From assembly GCA_965276675.1 (NCBI GenBank), contig OZ255624.1:496001-560000 (forward strand): a stretch of DNA of 64,000 nucleotides, read 5' to 3'. Source of the DNA: G965276675 sp965276675. Its GTDB lineage: Bacteria > Acidobacteriota > Terriglobia > Terriglobales > Acidobacteriaceae. How positions within the stretch are numbered: position 1 is the first letter of the stretch; each line of letters begins with the position of its first letter. The notes under the pieces are model-generated. The model was not told where the DNA came from. It ran no database searches and saw only the letters and a program-made list of their open reading frames with translations. Below, one piece after another: positions 32,899 to 43,100 of this stretch. Both the position numbers and the translations under genes were made by a program.

Positions 32899-33084
32899 GT
32901 TGCGCGCCAGTTACGCCGCGCGACTTACCGTAGAGCAGCAGAGCTCGCCCAATCGCTGCTGCACCCGATCAACGATACACACCTTGGTTTCTTCTGTGCG
33001 GGACAACATGCCTGCTTGTGCCAGTGTCGCCAAAACCAAACTGCCTTCAATGAGTGTAAGGATCATAACGGCCTCATACATTTC

Positions 33085-34251
33085 TTAAGATGCACCCCGT
33101 CCGATTGTCTTCGCAATCATGGCTGCAAGGAGCGCTGTTCGTGGAACGAGTGCGTCGATGCAGATGGATTCATCTTCGGCGTGCGCCCCGTTACCGACGG
33201 CACCCATTCCGTCCAATGTTGGAACCCCAAGTGCGGAAGTAAAGTTACCATCGGAACCTCCGCCGGTGGCAGATTCTTCCAGAGCAAAGCCCAACTCCCG
33301 CGCAAGTGCCTCGGCCTGCCGAAAGAGGCCGACCGTCGCCTTGGTCCGCTCCATGGGTGGCCGATTCAGGCCGCCCGTGATCGTTACGCTGCACCGGCGG
33401 TCCGCAGGCTTAAGCGCTCTGAGTCGCCGCTCCATCAGGACGGCATCGCGCTTCGTGGCCACGCGCAAATCGACCTCCGCCCAGGCGTGCCCCGGAACCA
33501 CATTCGACCGCGTGCCCCCGCCGATCACTCCAGCGTTCACGGTGGTGCCCTTTTCCGGATCGGTCATGGCGCTCACTACTTCGATCTGGTGTGCCAGTTC
33601 GAGCACGGCACTTGCTCCGGCAGCAAAGTCCACCCCGCTGTGCGAGGCCACGCCGTTTACATCCAGACGAAATTGGCCCACGCCCTTGCGCGCCGTTTTA
33701 TAGGCTCCGCTGTCGCCCTGAGCTGGTTCCAGAACGAAGACCTCCCGCGAACCCAGTGCCAGCTTCTCTGTTACGATTCGCGACTGTCCGCTGCCGACCT
33801 CTTCGTCGCTGTTGAGCAGCATGATCACCGGGGCGCCGAGAGCGCCTGCTACTGTTAAGGTCTCCATTGCGGTCAGCGCCATAACGACGCCAGCCTTCAT
33901 GTCGAAGACACCCGGCCCGAATGCGCGGCCGTTTTTCATCTTGAACGGCATGCGCTTCAAAGTGCCAATGGGCCAAACGGTATCGAGGTGCCCTAGCAGC
34001 ATGACCGGTTTTTCGCCGCGCGTCCGCACCGCCGCCCCCCAACGCAATTCGAGCAGGTCGCCGAACTTCCGTCCTCCATGATGCTTCGTCTTTGCCCCGG
34101 AACGACTGGCGACGGCCTCTACCCACTGCACTGCACGATTGACGGCTTCACGATCGTCGCTTGGCGATTCGATCCGAACCAGCTCTGCTAATAGCCGGAG
34201 CATCTCGCGCTCTTTGCGTGCAATCACCTCCCGAATCGCGCTTAAACTCAT
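33085..34251 (-). CDS. M20 family metallopeptidase (glutamate carboxypeptidase type)
   Basis: About 388 residues. Zinc-binding and catalytic motifs are present in order: GHLDTVWP, GPGVFDMKAG (bridging Asp), NSDEEVGS (catalytic and ligand Glu) and GNGAHAEDES (C-terminal His). A dimerisation lid lies between. This matches the CPG2/ArgE branch; no signal peptide, so it acts in the cytoplasm on N-acyl amino acids or folate-like substrates. Starts at the ATG 34251, where the family alignment begins; an ATG at 34272 is also in frame. Converges on maf. Confidence 0.88.
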   Translation of the reverse strand: MSLSAIREVIARKEREMLRLLAELVRIESPSDDREAVNRAVQWVEAVASRSGAKTKHHGGRKFGDLLELRWGAAVRTRGEKPVMLLGHLDTVWPIGTLKRMPFKMKNGRAFGPGVFDMKAGVVMALTAMETLTVAGALGAPVIMLLNSDEEVGSGQSRIVTEKLALGSREVFVLEPAQGDSGAYKTARKGVGQFRLDVNGVASHSGVDFAAGASAVLELAHQIEVVSAMTDPEKGTTVNAGVIGGGTRSNVVPGHAWAEVDLRVATKRDAVLMERRLRALKPADRRCSVTITGGLNRPPMERTKATVGLFRQAEALARELGFALEESATGGGSDGNFTSALGVPTLDGMGAVGNGAHAEDESICIDALVPRTALLAAMIAKTIGRGAS

Positions 34252-34405
34252 AACTGTTCTGTTTATCGGCATTTATCGGTAGCCCATTAGCATTTTTCCG
34301 AGATCATTTTCTGACCCGAATGTGGCAAGAGTGTGGCATTTCTGCAACAGCGAAACTTTATCTCTTATCGGTAGTCTATGTCGTTGTAACGCATTCGGAG
34401 ACAGA

Positions 34406-35335
34406 TTGAGACGTTTGCCGTTCCAGGCTCAACTCGAGCAGACCATTGCTGGCGCTATCTCTTTTTCAGGCGTTGGCCTTCATAGCGGTGCACCTGCGCA
34501 GATGCGGCTACTCCCAGCCGCCGTGGGTACCGGCATCGTCTTCCGCCGCACCGACCTCGACAATTTTGAGATTCCGGCGATCGGTCGCAACGTCGCCAAA
34601 GTTAGTTATGCTACGAGCCTGATGCGGCAAGGCGTACTCATCCAGACCACCGAACATCTGCTCTCCGCATTTATCGGCATGGGTATCGATAACGTCATCG
34701 TCGAGATCGATAACCTGGAACTACCGATCCTGGATGGTAGCGCTCTTCCGTATGTGCAGGCGTTTCGCAACGTCGGCATCAAGGTGCAGCGTCGCCGCCG
34801 CCATTACCTTCGCATCCTCAAGAAGGTGGAGGTTCGCGAGAATAATAAGTTTATCGGCGTCTACCCCGGCGAGGGATACGACATCACTTACGACATCGAC
34901 TTCCCGGCTCCGATCGGGCGGCAGGAGTTCACGGTCGATCTAGCCGCGGATGCCTATGGAGACGAGATCGCCGCAGCGCGCACCTTTGGCTTTCGCGAAG
35001 ACGAGCAGATGCTGCGCAATATGGGGCTGATCCGCGGCGCTTCGGAGTCCAACGCGATTATTCTGACGCGGCAAGGAGTACAAAATGGCGCACTCCGCTT
35101 TCACGACGAGTTCGTCCGTCATAAAGTGCTCGACCTGATCGGCGATCTCGCGCTTGCTGGACATCGTATTCTGGGCCGCGTCGTGGCGGAGCGGGCCGGT
35201 CACGCTATGCACACGGCCCTGGTCTCCCGCCTGCTGAGCGATCGCACGGCTTGGGAATCTGTCACGCTGCCGCACACGAGGCGTAGCACTGTGCCTTTGG
35301 TAAGGGCCGCGGCAGGCCGCCTCGCGACAGCCTGA
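34406..35335 (+). CDS. lpxC: UDP-3-O-acyl-N-acetylglucosamine deacetylase
   Basis: 309 residues (E. coli 305). It removes the acetyl group in the first committed step of lipid A synthesis, zinc-dependent, cytoplasmic. Visible catalytic residues: E83/H84 in TTEHLLSAF, H239 and D243 in DEFVRHKVLDLIGD, and H266 in AGHAMH. The start is TTG at 34406, chosen for CGGAG 5 nt upstream and for family length; an open frame extends to 34322. It shows the cell is diderm. Converges on obg with about 11 nt between the stop codons. Confidence 0.94.
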   Translation: MRRLPFQAQLEQTIAGAISFSGVGLHSGAPAQMRLLPAAVGTGIVFRRTDLDNFEIPAIGRNVAKVSYATSLMRQGVLIQTTEHLLSAFIGMGIDNVIVEIDNLELPILDGSALPYVQAFRNVGIKVQRRRRHYLRILKKVEVRENNKFIGVYPGEGYDITYDIDFPAPIGRQEFTVDLAADAYGDEIAAARTFGFREDEQMLRNMGLIRGASESNAIILTRQGVQNGALRFHDEFVRHKVLDLIGDLALAGHRILGRVVAERAGHAMHTALVSRLLSDRTAWESVTLPHTRRSTVPLVRAAAGRLATA

Positions 35336-35346
35336 CACTGAAGTAG

Positions 35347-36405
35347 CTACGCGCTCGCAGCGTCCTCGGCCAGGCTTACCTCGGTGCGCTCTGTTTCCCG
35401 CAACTCAGCCACCCGCGTGCCGATGGCATACTTCAGCGCCTCGACGCCGGCTCCGGTGACGGCTGATAGCTCATAAAAGGGCAGCTTGCGCCGCTTCGCC
35501 ATAGCCTTCACTTTTTTCAACTTCTCCGGATTTGCCACGTCGGCCTTCGAGGCCACGACGATCACCGGCTTCTCGTTCAGACCGTGGCCAAAACTTGCAA
35601 GTTCGCCCATGATCACCTTGAAGTCGTCCAGTGGATCGGGTCTCCCGCTGCCGTCGGAGACGTCGACCAGATGCACCAGCACGCGAGTCCGCTCGATGTG
35701 CCGGAGGAACTGCACGCCGAGACCAGCGCCCAAGTGTGCACCCTCGATGAGGCCGGGGATGTCTGCAACGACGAAGCTCTCCTCGTGCGGAGGCTCGCCG
35801 ATCGAAACCACTCCCAGATTGGGTTCGAGCGTGGTGAATGGGTAATCGGCGATCTTCGGCTTGGCGGCAGAGATGCGCGAGATTAGTGTCGATTTGCCCA
35901 CGTTGGGGAAGCCAACCAGCCCCACATCGGCGAGCAGCTTGAGCTCGAGTCGATAGGTGCGCTCCTCGCCCGGCCGCCCGGCTTCGTGCTCCCGGGGCGC
36001 CTGGTGGACCGGGGTGGCAAAGTGCTGATTGCCGCGGCCACCACGGCCACCTTTGGCAACGATGATCCGCTCATCGGGATGAGCGAAGTCGTGGACCAGC
36101 TCGCCGGTCTCTTCATCGTAGAGAGCCGTGCCGACTGGGACCTGAAGCACGATGCTTTCGCCATCGCGCCCTGTGCAGTTGGAGCCTTCACCGTGGCGGC
36201 CGCGTTCGCCTTTGTGCTCGGGATTGAAGCGGAAGTGCACCAGGGTATTGTGGCGCTGGCTCGACTCCATCACGACATCACCGCCATGGCCGCCATCACC
36301 GCCAGAGGGACCACCGCGCGGTACAAACTTTTCCCGCCGGAAGGCCATGCAGCCATTGCCACCGTCTCCGGCCTTCACTCGTATCTTTGCCTCATCGATA
36401 AACAT
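35347..36405 (-). CDS. obg: GTPase Obg/CgtA
   Basis: 352 residues. The N-terminal Obg fold is the glycine-rich domain (GGDGGNG, GGPSGGDGGHGGDV, GGRGGRGNQHF); the G domain follows with P-loop GFPNVGKST (165-173), G3 DIPGLIEGAHLG and G4 ASKAD. It binds the large ribosomal subunit and is essential in most bacteria. It lacks the long C-terminal extension (OCT) of some species. The ATG is at 36405. The terminal 20 residues are acidic and variable. Confidence 0.95.
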   Translation of the reverse strand: MFIDEAKIRVKAGDGGNGCMAFRREKFVPRGGPSGGDGGHGGDVVMESSQRHNTLVHFRFNPEHKGERGRHGEGSNCTGRDGESIVLQVPVGTALYDEETGELVHDFAHPDERIIVAKGGRGGRGNQHFATPVHQAPREHEAGRPGEERTYRLELKLLADVGLVGFPNVGKSTLISRISAAKPKIADYPFTTLEPNLGVVSIGEPPHEESFVVADIPGLIEGAHLGAGLGVQFLRHIERTRVLVHLVDVSDGSGRPDPLDDFKVIMGELASFGHGLNEKPVIVVASKADVANPEKLKKVKAMAKRRKLPFYELSAVTGAGVEALKYAIGTRVAELRETERTEVSLAEDAASA

Positions 36406-36601
36406 CGCTACCTGTCAGTTTAGCGGATTTGGCTGACTGAGTACTCCGTGGTGCAGCCCATGCCCCAAAGGTGCAATCGTCACCGTCGTGGTATCCGGCG
36501 ATCTTGGTACAGACTGCTCCTCGCGAACGTTGTGAGGCAAGGTCGCATAGCACCGGAGCTAACAACGACCGGGACGCCGCATTGTATTCAGGAGCAACTT
36601 G

Positions 36602-39600
36602 ATGCCGCCGAGCGGCAGCTTTCCAGGCAAGGGCCTACTTGTACTTTCATTGTGGATTGGACTGGCCGGCGCGGCGCAGAGCCAGACCAACACAGAAGGC
36701 GCAATCGGCGGCGTTATTTCTGATCCATCTGGCGCGGCGATCCAGCAGGCCGACGTGAGCGCGCGCAATGCCGAGAACGGCGCTGAATTCGAGACCCGTA
36801 CCGACGCGAGCGGTAACTATCGCTTTCCCGCACTGCGGCCAGGAAACTACGCCCTTACCGTCATGCAAAGCGACTTCACGCCCTTTCACGTGGATCGTGT
36901 CGTAGTGGAGGTGGGGCGGCTTACGGATCTGTCGACCAGCCTGACTGTTCTGGGCAGGCAGGAGACGGTTGTGGTTCGTGAGGAGGCGCCGCAACTCGAT
37001 CTGAACTCTCCCGCGCTGGCCACCAATCTTGACGAAATATCGATCAACGGCCTTCCCATCAACCGGCGCCGCTCCACGGATTTTGTGCTCCTCACGCCAG
37101 GTGTCACTAGTCAGGAGGGCTCTGGCCTGCTGAACTTTCGCGGCATCAGTGCGCTGCTGAACAACTTCACCATCGACGGAGCAGACAACAACCAAGCATT
37201 CTTCTCTGAGGAGCGCGGCCGGACTCGCATCGCCTATTCCACCTCGCAAGCCTCCGTGCGCGAGTTCCAGGTGAACACCTCGAACTTCTCCGCCGAATAC
37301 GGCCGTGCGGCTGGGGGCGTGATCAACACCGTGACCAGGAGCGGCACCAACCGGTTCCACGGCGATCTCTTCTTCTACGACCGCGACAGTCACTGGGGTG
37401 CGCGCAATCCATATACGACGCTGGTGCACCAGAGCTCGACCAACGTGGATACGGGCAATGTAATTTACAGCGGAGTTCCGGTGACACCGCGGGACCGGCG
37501 CGAGCAGTGGGGGCTCAGCGTGGGCGGTCCCATCCGGCATGACAAGCTGTTCTTTTTCTTCACCTACGACCAGCACCGCAGGAACTTCCCCGGTATTGCC
37601 CGGGTCGGTAACGTCGACGGGTTTTTCAACAAGCCGTTGACTTCCGCCGAGTTGACGACCTTGGCGGCGCGTCTGGAGGTTCCGCTCAATAGCTACGCGA
37701 AGATCAAGTATTACCAGGTACTCTCCGGCCTGGCTGGTGAGACTGGCGTGGTGCCGCGAAGCGCCGACCAGAGTATTTTATTTCCAAAGCTCGATTGGCA
37801 GCCGAGCGACCGCATTCACTTTTCACTCCAGTACAACCGGCTGCGCTCCACTTCGCCCGACGGCGTGCGAACCCAACCTTCCGAGACGTATGGTGTCTCC
37901 AGTTTTGGCAATGACTACGTGAAAGGCGACTGGGCTGTAGGGCGGTTGAACCTCTTCCTCAGGCGCAATCTGATGAACGAGGTTCGCTATCAGTACGGAC
38001 GGGATTTTGAATCCCAGAGTAGCCAGGCTCCCTCGGCCTTTGAACTTCCTCTGAGCAACAATCCCTACAATCGTGCGCCGGAGGTCTCGATTTTGGGCGG
38101 AAGTACGGGCATTCACATCGGTACGCCAGCAGGAGTCTCCCGCGCCAAGCTGCCCGACGAACGCCGCCAGCAGATTGTGGATACGGTAACGTGGGTCCAC
38201 GGCAAACACTTCGTGAAGGCCGGCTATGACTTCAACCATGTGAATGAGGAAGTCGATAGTCTCTACAATGTCACTGGCACTTATGTTTATGACAGCCTAG
38301 TTAACTTCGTCTCGGATTATCTTTCACCGAACCGCTGCGGCGAAGGCGGAAGCAGCTCCGGCTTTCTGCCGTGCTACTCCTACTTTCGGCAGCAGCTCGG
38401 GCCGCAGGCCTACGACTTCGGAACGAACGACTACGCGGCCTTTGTGTCGGACGAGTGGAAGGTGCGCCCCGGGCTCACGCTCTCCTACGGCATGCGCTAC
38501 GAGTTTCAGCAACTGCCGCACACCAATGCGCTGCTCGCGAATCCCCAACTGCCGCAGACCGCGAACTCGCCGCAGGACACCAACAACTTCGGGCCGCGAC
38601 TTGGGGTCACTTGGGACCCGTTCGGGCGCGGACATACCGTGCTCCGCGCAGGATATGGCATCTACTACGGACGCATCACCAACTCGACCGTTTTCTCAGC
38701 ACTTACCAATACTGGTTCAGCTGGCGGCCAGCTGGGCTACGACTTCCGGCCCGCGGATGAGGGTGCGCCGCCCTTTCCGCACGTCTTTGCTGGACGCGTT
38801 GTGGTCCCGGTCGCCCCGGATGTCTCCTTCTTTGATAAGCGCTTTCAGAATCCGCAGATTCATGAGATGGAAGCTTCGCTCGGCCAGCAACTCTCCCCCG
38901 CTACCGATCTGACCGTCTCATTTTTAGAGAGTCTGGGGCGCGAGCTGCCGAACTACGTCGATACCAATATTGACACGGCAGCCGTGGGCTCCGTGACCTA
39001 CTCTGTTCCGGACTTCCGTGGCCCCATTAAGACGCCCACCTACACGACGAAGCTCTTTACGCAGCGCGTGAACCCGAATTACGGGAAGATCCTCGACATC
39101 TTCAGCGAGACCAACTCCCATTACGAGGCCGGAGTACTCAAGCTGCGGCACCGGATGCAGCGCTACTTTCATCTCCAGGCCAGCTATACCTACGCGCATG
39201 CCTGGGACGGCCACCAGAGCCAAAGCAATTTCACGAATGCGCGCACGGTGCTGGACCCAAGCGACATTCACGCTGAGTACGGCAGATCAAATTTCGATAT
39301 ACGGCAACGAGTGACCGGGTCGGCGATCCTGCAGGAACCGAAGTTGGCGCACAGCTGGCTGGGTGTGCTGGTCAATGGCTACGCTGCCGCTCCAGTAGTC
39401 ACACTGCAGTCCGGACGTCCGTTCTCACTGCACACCGGCGGCTCGACTCCTTACCTGGCGTTCTCGGGGCAACTGAATACCGTGCAGCGTCTGCGTGGTC
39501 TAGGCAGCAGCATCAACGGTTCGGGCGGAGACAACCGCATCGCTGAGATAGGCCGAAATACCTTCCGGTATCCCGGCACTATAGGCGTGGATCTGCGCCT

Positions 39601-39844
39601 GTCCAAAGAGACGCCCATCGGTGAGCATATGCGCTTCCAGCTCCAGGGCGAGGTCTTCAACGTTCTCAATCACCAGAACATCACTCACATCGATACTGTT
39701 GGCTACTACATCAGCAACTCTTCCAAGGTGGGGGGAGCTCCGACGCTCACCTACAATCCCTACTTCAACACGCCGGTCAACTCCAACAGCACCACCTTCA
39801 ATCGTGAACGGCAGATCCAGCTTGTGGGACGGCTGCGCTTCTAG
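36602..39844 (+). CDS. TonB-dependent receptor, Oar-type (copy 1)
   Basis: About 1080 residues. A signal peptide (LLVLSLWIGLAGAAQS) precedes a carboxypeptidase-regulatory-like domain (GAIGGVISDPSGAAIQQADV ... DASGNYRFPALRPGNYALTV), then a plug (LPINRRRSTDFVLLTPGV, DGADNNQAFFSEERGRTR, YGRAAGGVINTVTRSG) and a long beta-barrel ending in the outer-membrane signature phenylalanine (LVGRLRF). This matches acidobacterial Oar-like transporters thought to import oligosaccharides or other nutrients. AGGAG lies 8 nt before the ATG at 36602. No partner SusD-like gene is present. Confidence 0.92.
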   Translation: MPPSGSFPGKGLLVLSLWIGLAGAAQSQTNTEGAIGGVISDPSGAAIQQADVSARNAENGAEFETRTDASGNYRFPALRPGNYALTVMQSDFTPFHVDRVVVEVGRLTDLSTSLTVLGRQETVVVREEAPQLDLNSPALATNLDEISINGLPINRRRSTDFVLLTPGVTSQEGSGLLNFRGISALLNNFTIDGADNNQAFFSEERGRTRIAYSTSQASVREFQVNTSNFSAEYGRAAGGVINTVTRSGTNRFHGDLFFYDRDSHWGARNPYTTLVHQSSTNVDTGNVIYSGVPVTPRDRREQWGLSVGGPIRHDKLFFFFTYDQHRRNFPGIARVGNVDGFFNKPLTSAELTTLAARLEVPLNSYAKIKYYQVLSGLAGETGVVPRSADQSILFPKLDWQPSDRIHFSLQYNRLRSTSPDGVRTQPSETYGVSSFGNDYVKGDWAVGRLNLFLRRNLMNEVRYQYGRDFESQSSQAPSAFELPLSNNPYNRAPEVSILGGSTGIHIGTPAGVSRAKLPDERRQQIVDTVTWVHGKHFVKAGYDFNHVNEEVDSLYNVTGTYVYDSLVNFVSDYLSPNRCGEGGSSSGFLPCYSYFRQQLGPQAYDFGTNDYAAFVSDEWKVRPGLTLSYGMRYEFQQLPHTNALLANPQLPQTANSPQDTNNFGPRLGVTWDPFGRGHTVLRAGYGIYYGRITNSTVFSALTNTGSAGGQLGYDFRPADEGAPPFPHVFAGRVVVPVAPDVSFFDKRFQNPQIHEMEASLGQQLSPATDLTVSFLESLGRELPNYVDTNIDTAAVGSVTYSVPDFRGPIKTPTYTTKLFTQRVNPNYGKILDIFSETNSHYEAGVLKLRHRMQRYFHLQASYTYAHAWDGHQSQSNFTNARTVLDPSDIHAEYGRSNFDIRQRVTGSAILQEPKLAHSWLGVLVNGYAAAPVVTLQSGRPFSLHTGGSTPYLAFSGQLNTVQRLRGLGSSINGSGGDNRIAEIGRNTFRYPGTIGVDLRLSKETPIGEHMRFQLQGEVFNVLNHQNITHIDTVGYYISNSSKVGGAPTLTYNPYFNTPVNSNSTTFNRERQIQLVGRLRF

Positions 39845-39889
39845 AGCGGATTCCTTGTGCCTCCGGCTTACATCTACAGGAAAACCGCT
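39845..39889 (+). terminator. Hairpin after receptor copy 1
   Basis: AGCGG-TTCC (39845-39854) pairs with GGAA-CCGCT (39879-39889), directly at the receptor stop codon. It lacks a T run; moderate support. Confidence 0.4.
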
Positions 39890-40059
39890 TCTAAGTCGCG
39901 GCGGCGCTCAGGATCACACTCCGAAGTCGCAATTTTGATCCGGTAAAGCCCATTCACACTCCTGTTACCGACCTCTGGCAGATTAGGCCGAGGAGATCCC
40001 GGCGAACTGTGCCTCACCTTGGGGAGACGGTAAAGATCGGGTCTCGTGCAACGCTTCTA

Positions 40060-40090
40060 GCCGGCGCAATCCCGAAAGGGTAGGGCCGGC
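40060..40090 (+). promoter_or_regulatory. Structured leader element before receptor copy 2
   Basis: GCCGGC (40060-40065) pairs with GCCGGC (40085-40090), enclosing an inner CCC-GAAA-GGG hairpin with a GNRA tetraloop (40071-40080). It ends 31 nt before the ATG, just ahead of AGGAG. It does not match any riboswitch I know; it may regulate translation or simply be a stable leader stem. Confidence 0.4.
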
Positions 40091-40121
40091 ATTGTGAGCC
40101 CAGGCCTTTCAGGAGAACCGG

Positions 40122-43100
40122 ATGCCGCACTACAGCAGGATGCGACGACTCTACGCTTCAATTGCATTGAGCACGCCCATGTTTTTTTCCGCCAACGCCT
40201 TCGCGCAGTCCGCCGTAGAAGGCGCGATTGGTGGCACAATCACTGACAGCGCTGGCGCGGTCATTCCCCAAGCGCAGGTCTCCGTTGTGAACAACGGAAC
40301 CAATCAGAGCTTTGAGCAGACCACGGACACGAGCGGCTTCTTCCGCTTTCCGCACCTGCAAACCGGGATCTACATGGTGACGGTCACGGCGCCTGGCTTC
40401 GCCGAGTTGAAGGATGACAAGGTAACAGTAGCCGTCAGCCGGGTGACGGACTTTAACAAACATCTCTCGGTCGGTTCGACATCGCAGACGGTGAGTGTCT
40501 CTGCGGCCGCCCCGGTTCTCAACACCAGTTCGCCGGATATCGGGTCGGAGATCAACGCGACCGACATCAATAACCTGCCGATCAACGGACGGCGCTGGTC
40601 TAATTTTGCGCTGCTCACACCGGGCGTTACCCCGAGCGGCGGCTTTGGGCTGCTCAGCTTCCGCGGTATCTCCGGCCTGCTGAATAACAATACAGTCGAC
40701 GGCGCGGACAACAACCAGGCCTTCTTCTCCGAAGAGCGCGGTCGCACCCGCCTCGCCTACTCGACCACGGAGGAGTCCGTACAGGAGTTTCAGGTCCAGA
40801 CCTCGAACTATTCGGCGCAGTACGGACGCGCGGCCGGTGGTGTCATCAACACGGTGACCAAGAGCGGCACCAACCAGTTCCATGGCGGCGCTTTCTGGTA
40901 CTACCGCGACAATGACTTTGGCGCCACCAACCCCTTCGCGCTCCAGTCTGTCCTGCAGCCCGGCAGCTCCGTTCCGACGCAGATCCACATCAAGCCGAAG
41001 GACAAACGGCACCAGTTTGGCGGATCGCTCGGCGGACCGCTGTTGCACGATAAGCTGTTTTTCTTCTACGCCTTTGATCGGCAGCTACATAATTTTCCGG
41101 GTGTCTCCGCCCCCAGCCCGCTGTTCTTTGGAGAGCTGGATAACATCAAGAACGGCAACTGCGTCGATCCCGCCAACAAGAAAAACACGGTCACCTACCG
41201 CACCTGTCTGCACAATCGCGGCATCTCGGATACGCAGATCAGCGCCGGTGTGGCTTACCTGAACAGTCTGATCGGCATAGTGCCGCGTACCGGCGATCAG
41301 TCGATCAGCTTTCCCAAGCTCGACTGGCAAATCAACGCCGCCAACCGGGCCAGCTTCAGCTACAACCGGATGCGCTGGGATTCGCCAGCCGGCATTCAGA
41401 CAGGCGCTGTTTCCAATCGCAGCATCGATGGCTTTGGCAACGATTTTGCGAAGATCGACACCGGCATCGTGCGTCTGGATACGCAGTTCAGTCCCAAGCT
41501 CAGCAACGAAGCCCGATATGAGTACGGCCGGGATTTCGAGTATGAGTTCAGCCAGCCGCCCGCGCCGGGAGAGCCTACTACGGGTCCGGGAGGACTGCCG
41601 CCGCAGATCGCCATCGGCAATGGTGGCATCACCTTCGGCACGCCGAACTTCCTGCAGCGCCAAGCCTACCCTGATGAGCGCGAGCAGGACGTCGCCGATA
41701 ACATGACCCTGGTCAAGGGCAACCAGACGCTCACCTTCGGGATTGATTACAGGCATGTAAATGACCTTTCGAATAATCTCTTCGGAGGTTTCGGGCAGTA
41801 CTCTTTCAACAACCTCGCTGACTGGATCACTGATTTTACCTACAACAGTGGACACTGCGACGGCGCGCGCGACGCCGGGCTTGGCGCCTTCCCCTGCTAC
41901 AACACCTTCACCCAGGGCTTCGGTCAGGCGGCCTTTGTCTTCAATACAAACGAGTATGCCGGGTACGTTCAGGATGACTGGAAGGCTCTACCTTCGCTGA
42001 CACTCAATCTGGGCGTGCGCTACGAGTACGAGCAGCTTCCCAAACCGCAGCTCCCCAACCCAGCTCTTCCGCTAACCGCGTCTTTCCCGAACGACGGCAA
42101 CAATGTCGGCCCGCGCTTCGGCTTCGCCTATGACTTCGGCGCTGCGGGCAAGACGGTATTGCGTGGCGGTTATGGCATCTACTTTGGCCGCATTATCAAT
42201 TCGACGATCTACAATGCGCTCTCGGTGACCGGCGCTCCCGGCGCCCAGTATTCTGTCCCGATCACGCCGACTACGAGCAACAAGGGCGTCTTCTCCCGCA
42301 ACGCAACTGCGCCCGCCTACCCAGGTACATTCACCGGCACGGTCACGACCAACCGGCCGCAGACGGTGGTGCAGTTCGCCTCCAACGCGCAGAATCCCCT
42401 GGTGCAGGAGGCGCAGCTTACCCTGGAGCATAACGTCGGCTGGAACACGGTTCTCTCCGCACACTACCTGCTCAGTCTGGGTCAGCACCTACCGAACTTC
42501 GTGGACCAGAACATTGCGCCGGCGACCTCGAACGTCACCTATACGGTCAGCGGTGGCCGCTATGATGGACGGCAGTTCACGGTGCCGCTCTACACCACGC
42601 GCGTGAACCCCAACTTTGCCGCGGTCACCAGCGTTCTGACCAACATCAACTCCAACTATCATGCGCTGGTGCTGGAGGCTAACCACCGGTTTGAGCACAA
42701 CCTACAGTTCCTGCTCAACTACACCTTCTCCAAAGCGCTCGACTATAACCAGAACACCGCCACCTTCACCGATACCAACGACCAGACCGATCCGTTCAAC
42801 ATCAATCCCGACTACGGCATCTCCTCGCTGAATATTCCGCATCGCTTCGTCGGCAGCCTGGTGTGGCAGCCAACGGTGACCACGGGCAATCGTCTGACCG
42901 GTCTTCTGGCAAACGGCTGGACGGTGGCGCCCATCGTCACACTCCAGTCTGGAGCGCCTTATGCATGGAACATCTCGGGCAGTTCTGGCGCAGGTCTCCC
43001 GAACACCTCCAGCACCAGCATTAACGGAAGCGGCGGCACGAACTACCTGCCGTTCGTTGGGCGGAACTCGCAGAAGATCACCCGGCTTGAAAACGTAGAT

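Noticed and set aside
36647..37576. 309-codon antisense ORF in receptor copy 1
   Set aside because: Lies antisense to the conserved receptor plug and has no start signal.
40060..40090. Cobalamin or cyclic-di-GMP riboswitch before the receptor
   Set aside because: No B12 box and no GEMM core; only a stem with a GNRA loop is visible.
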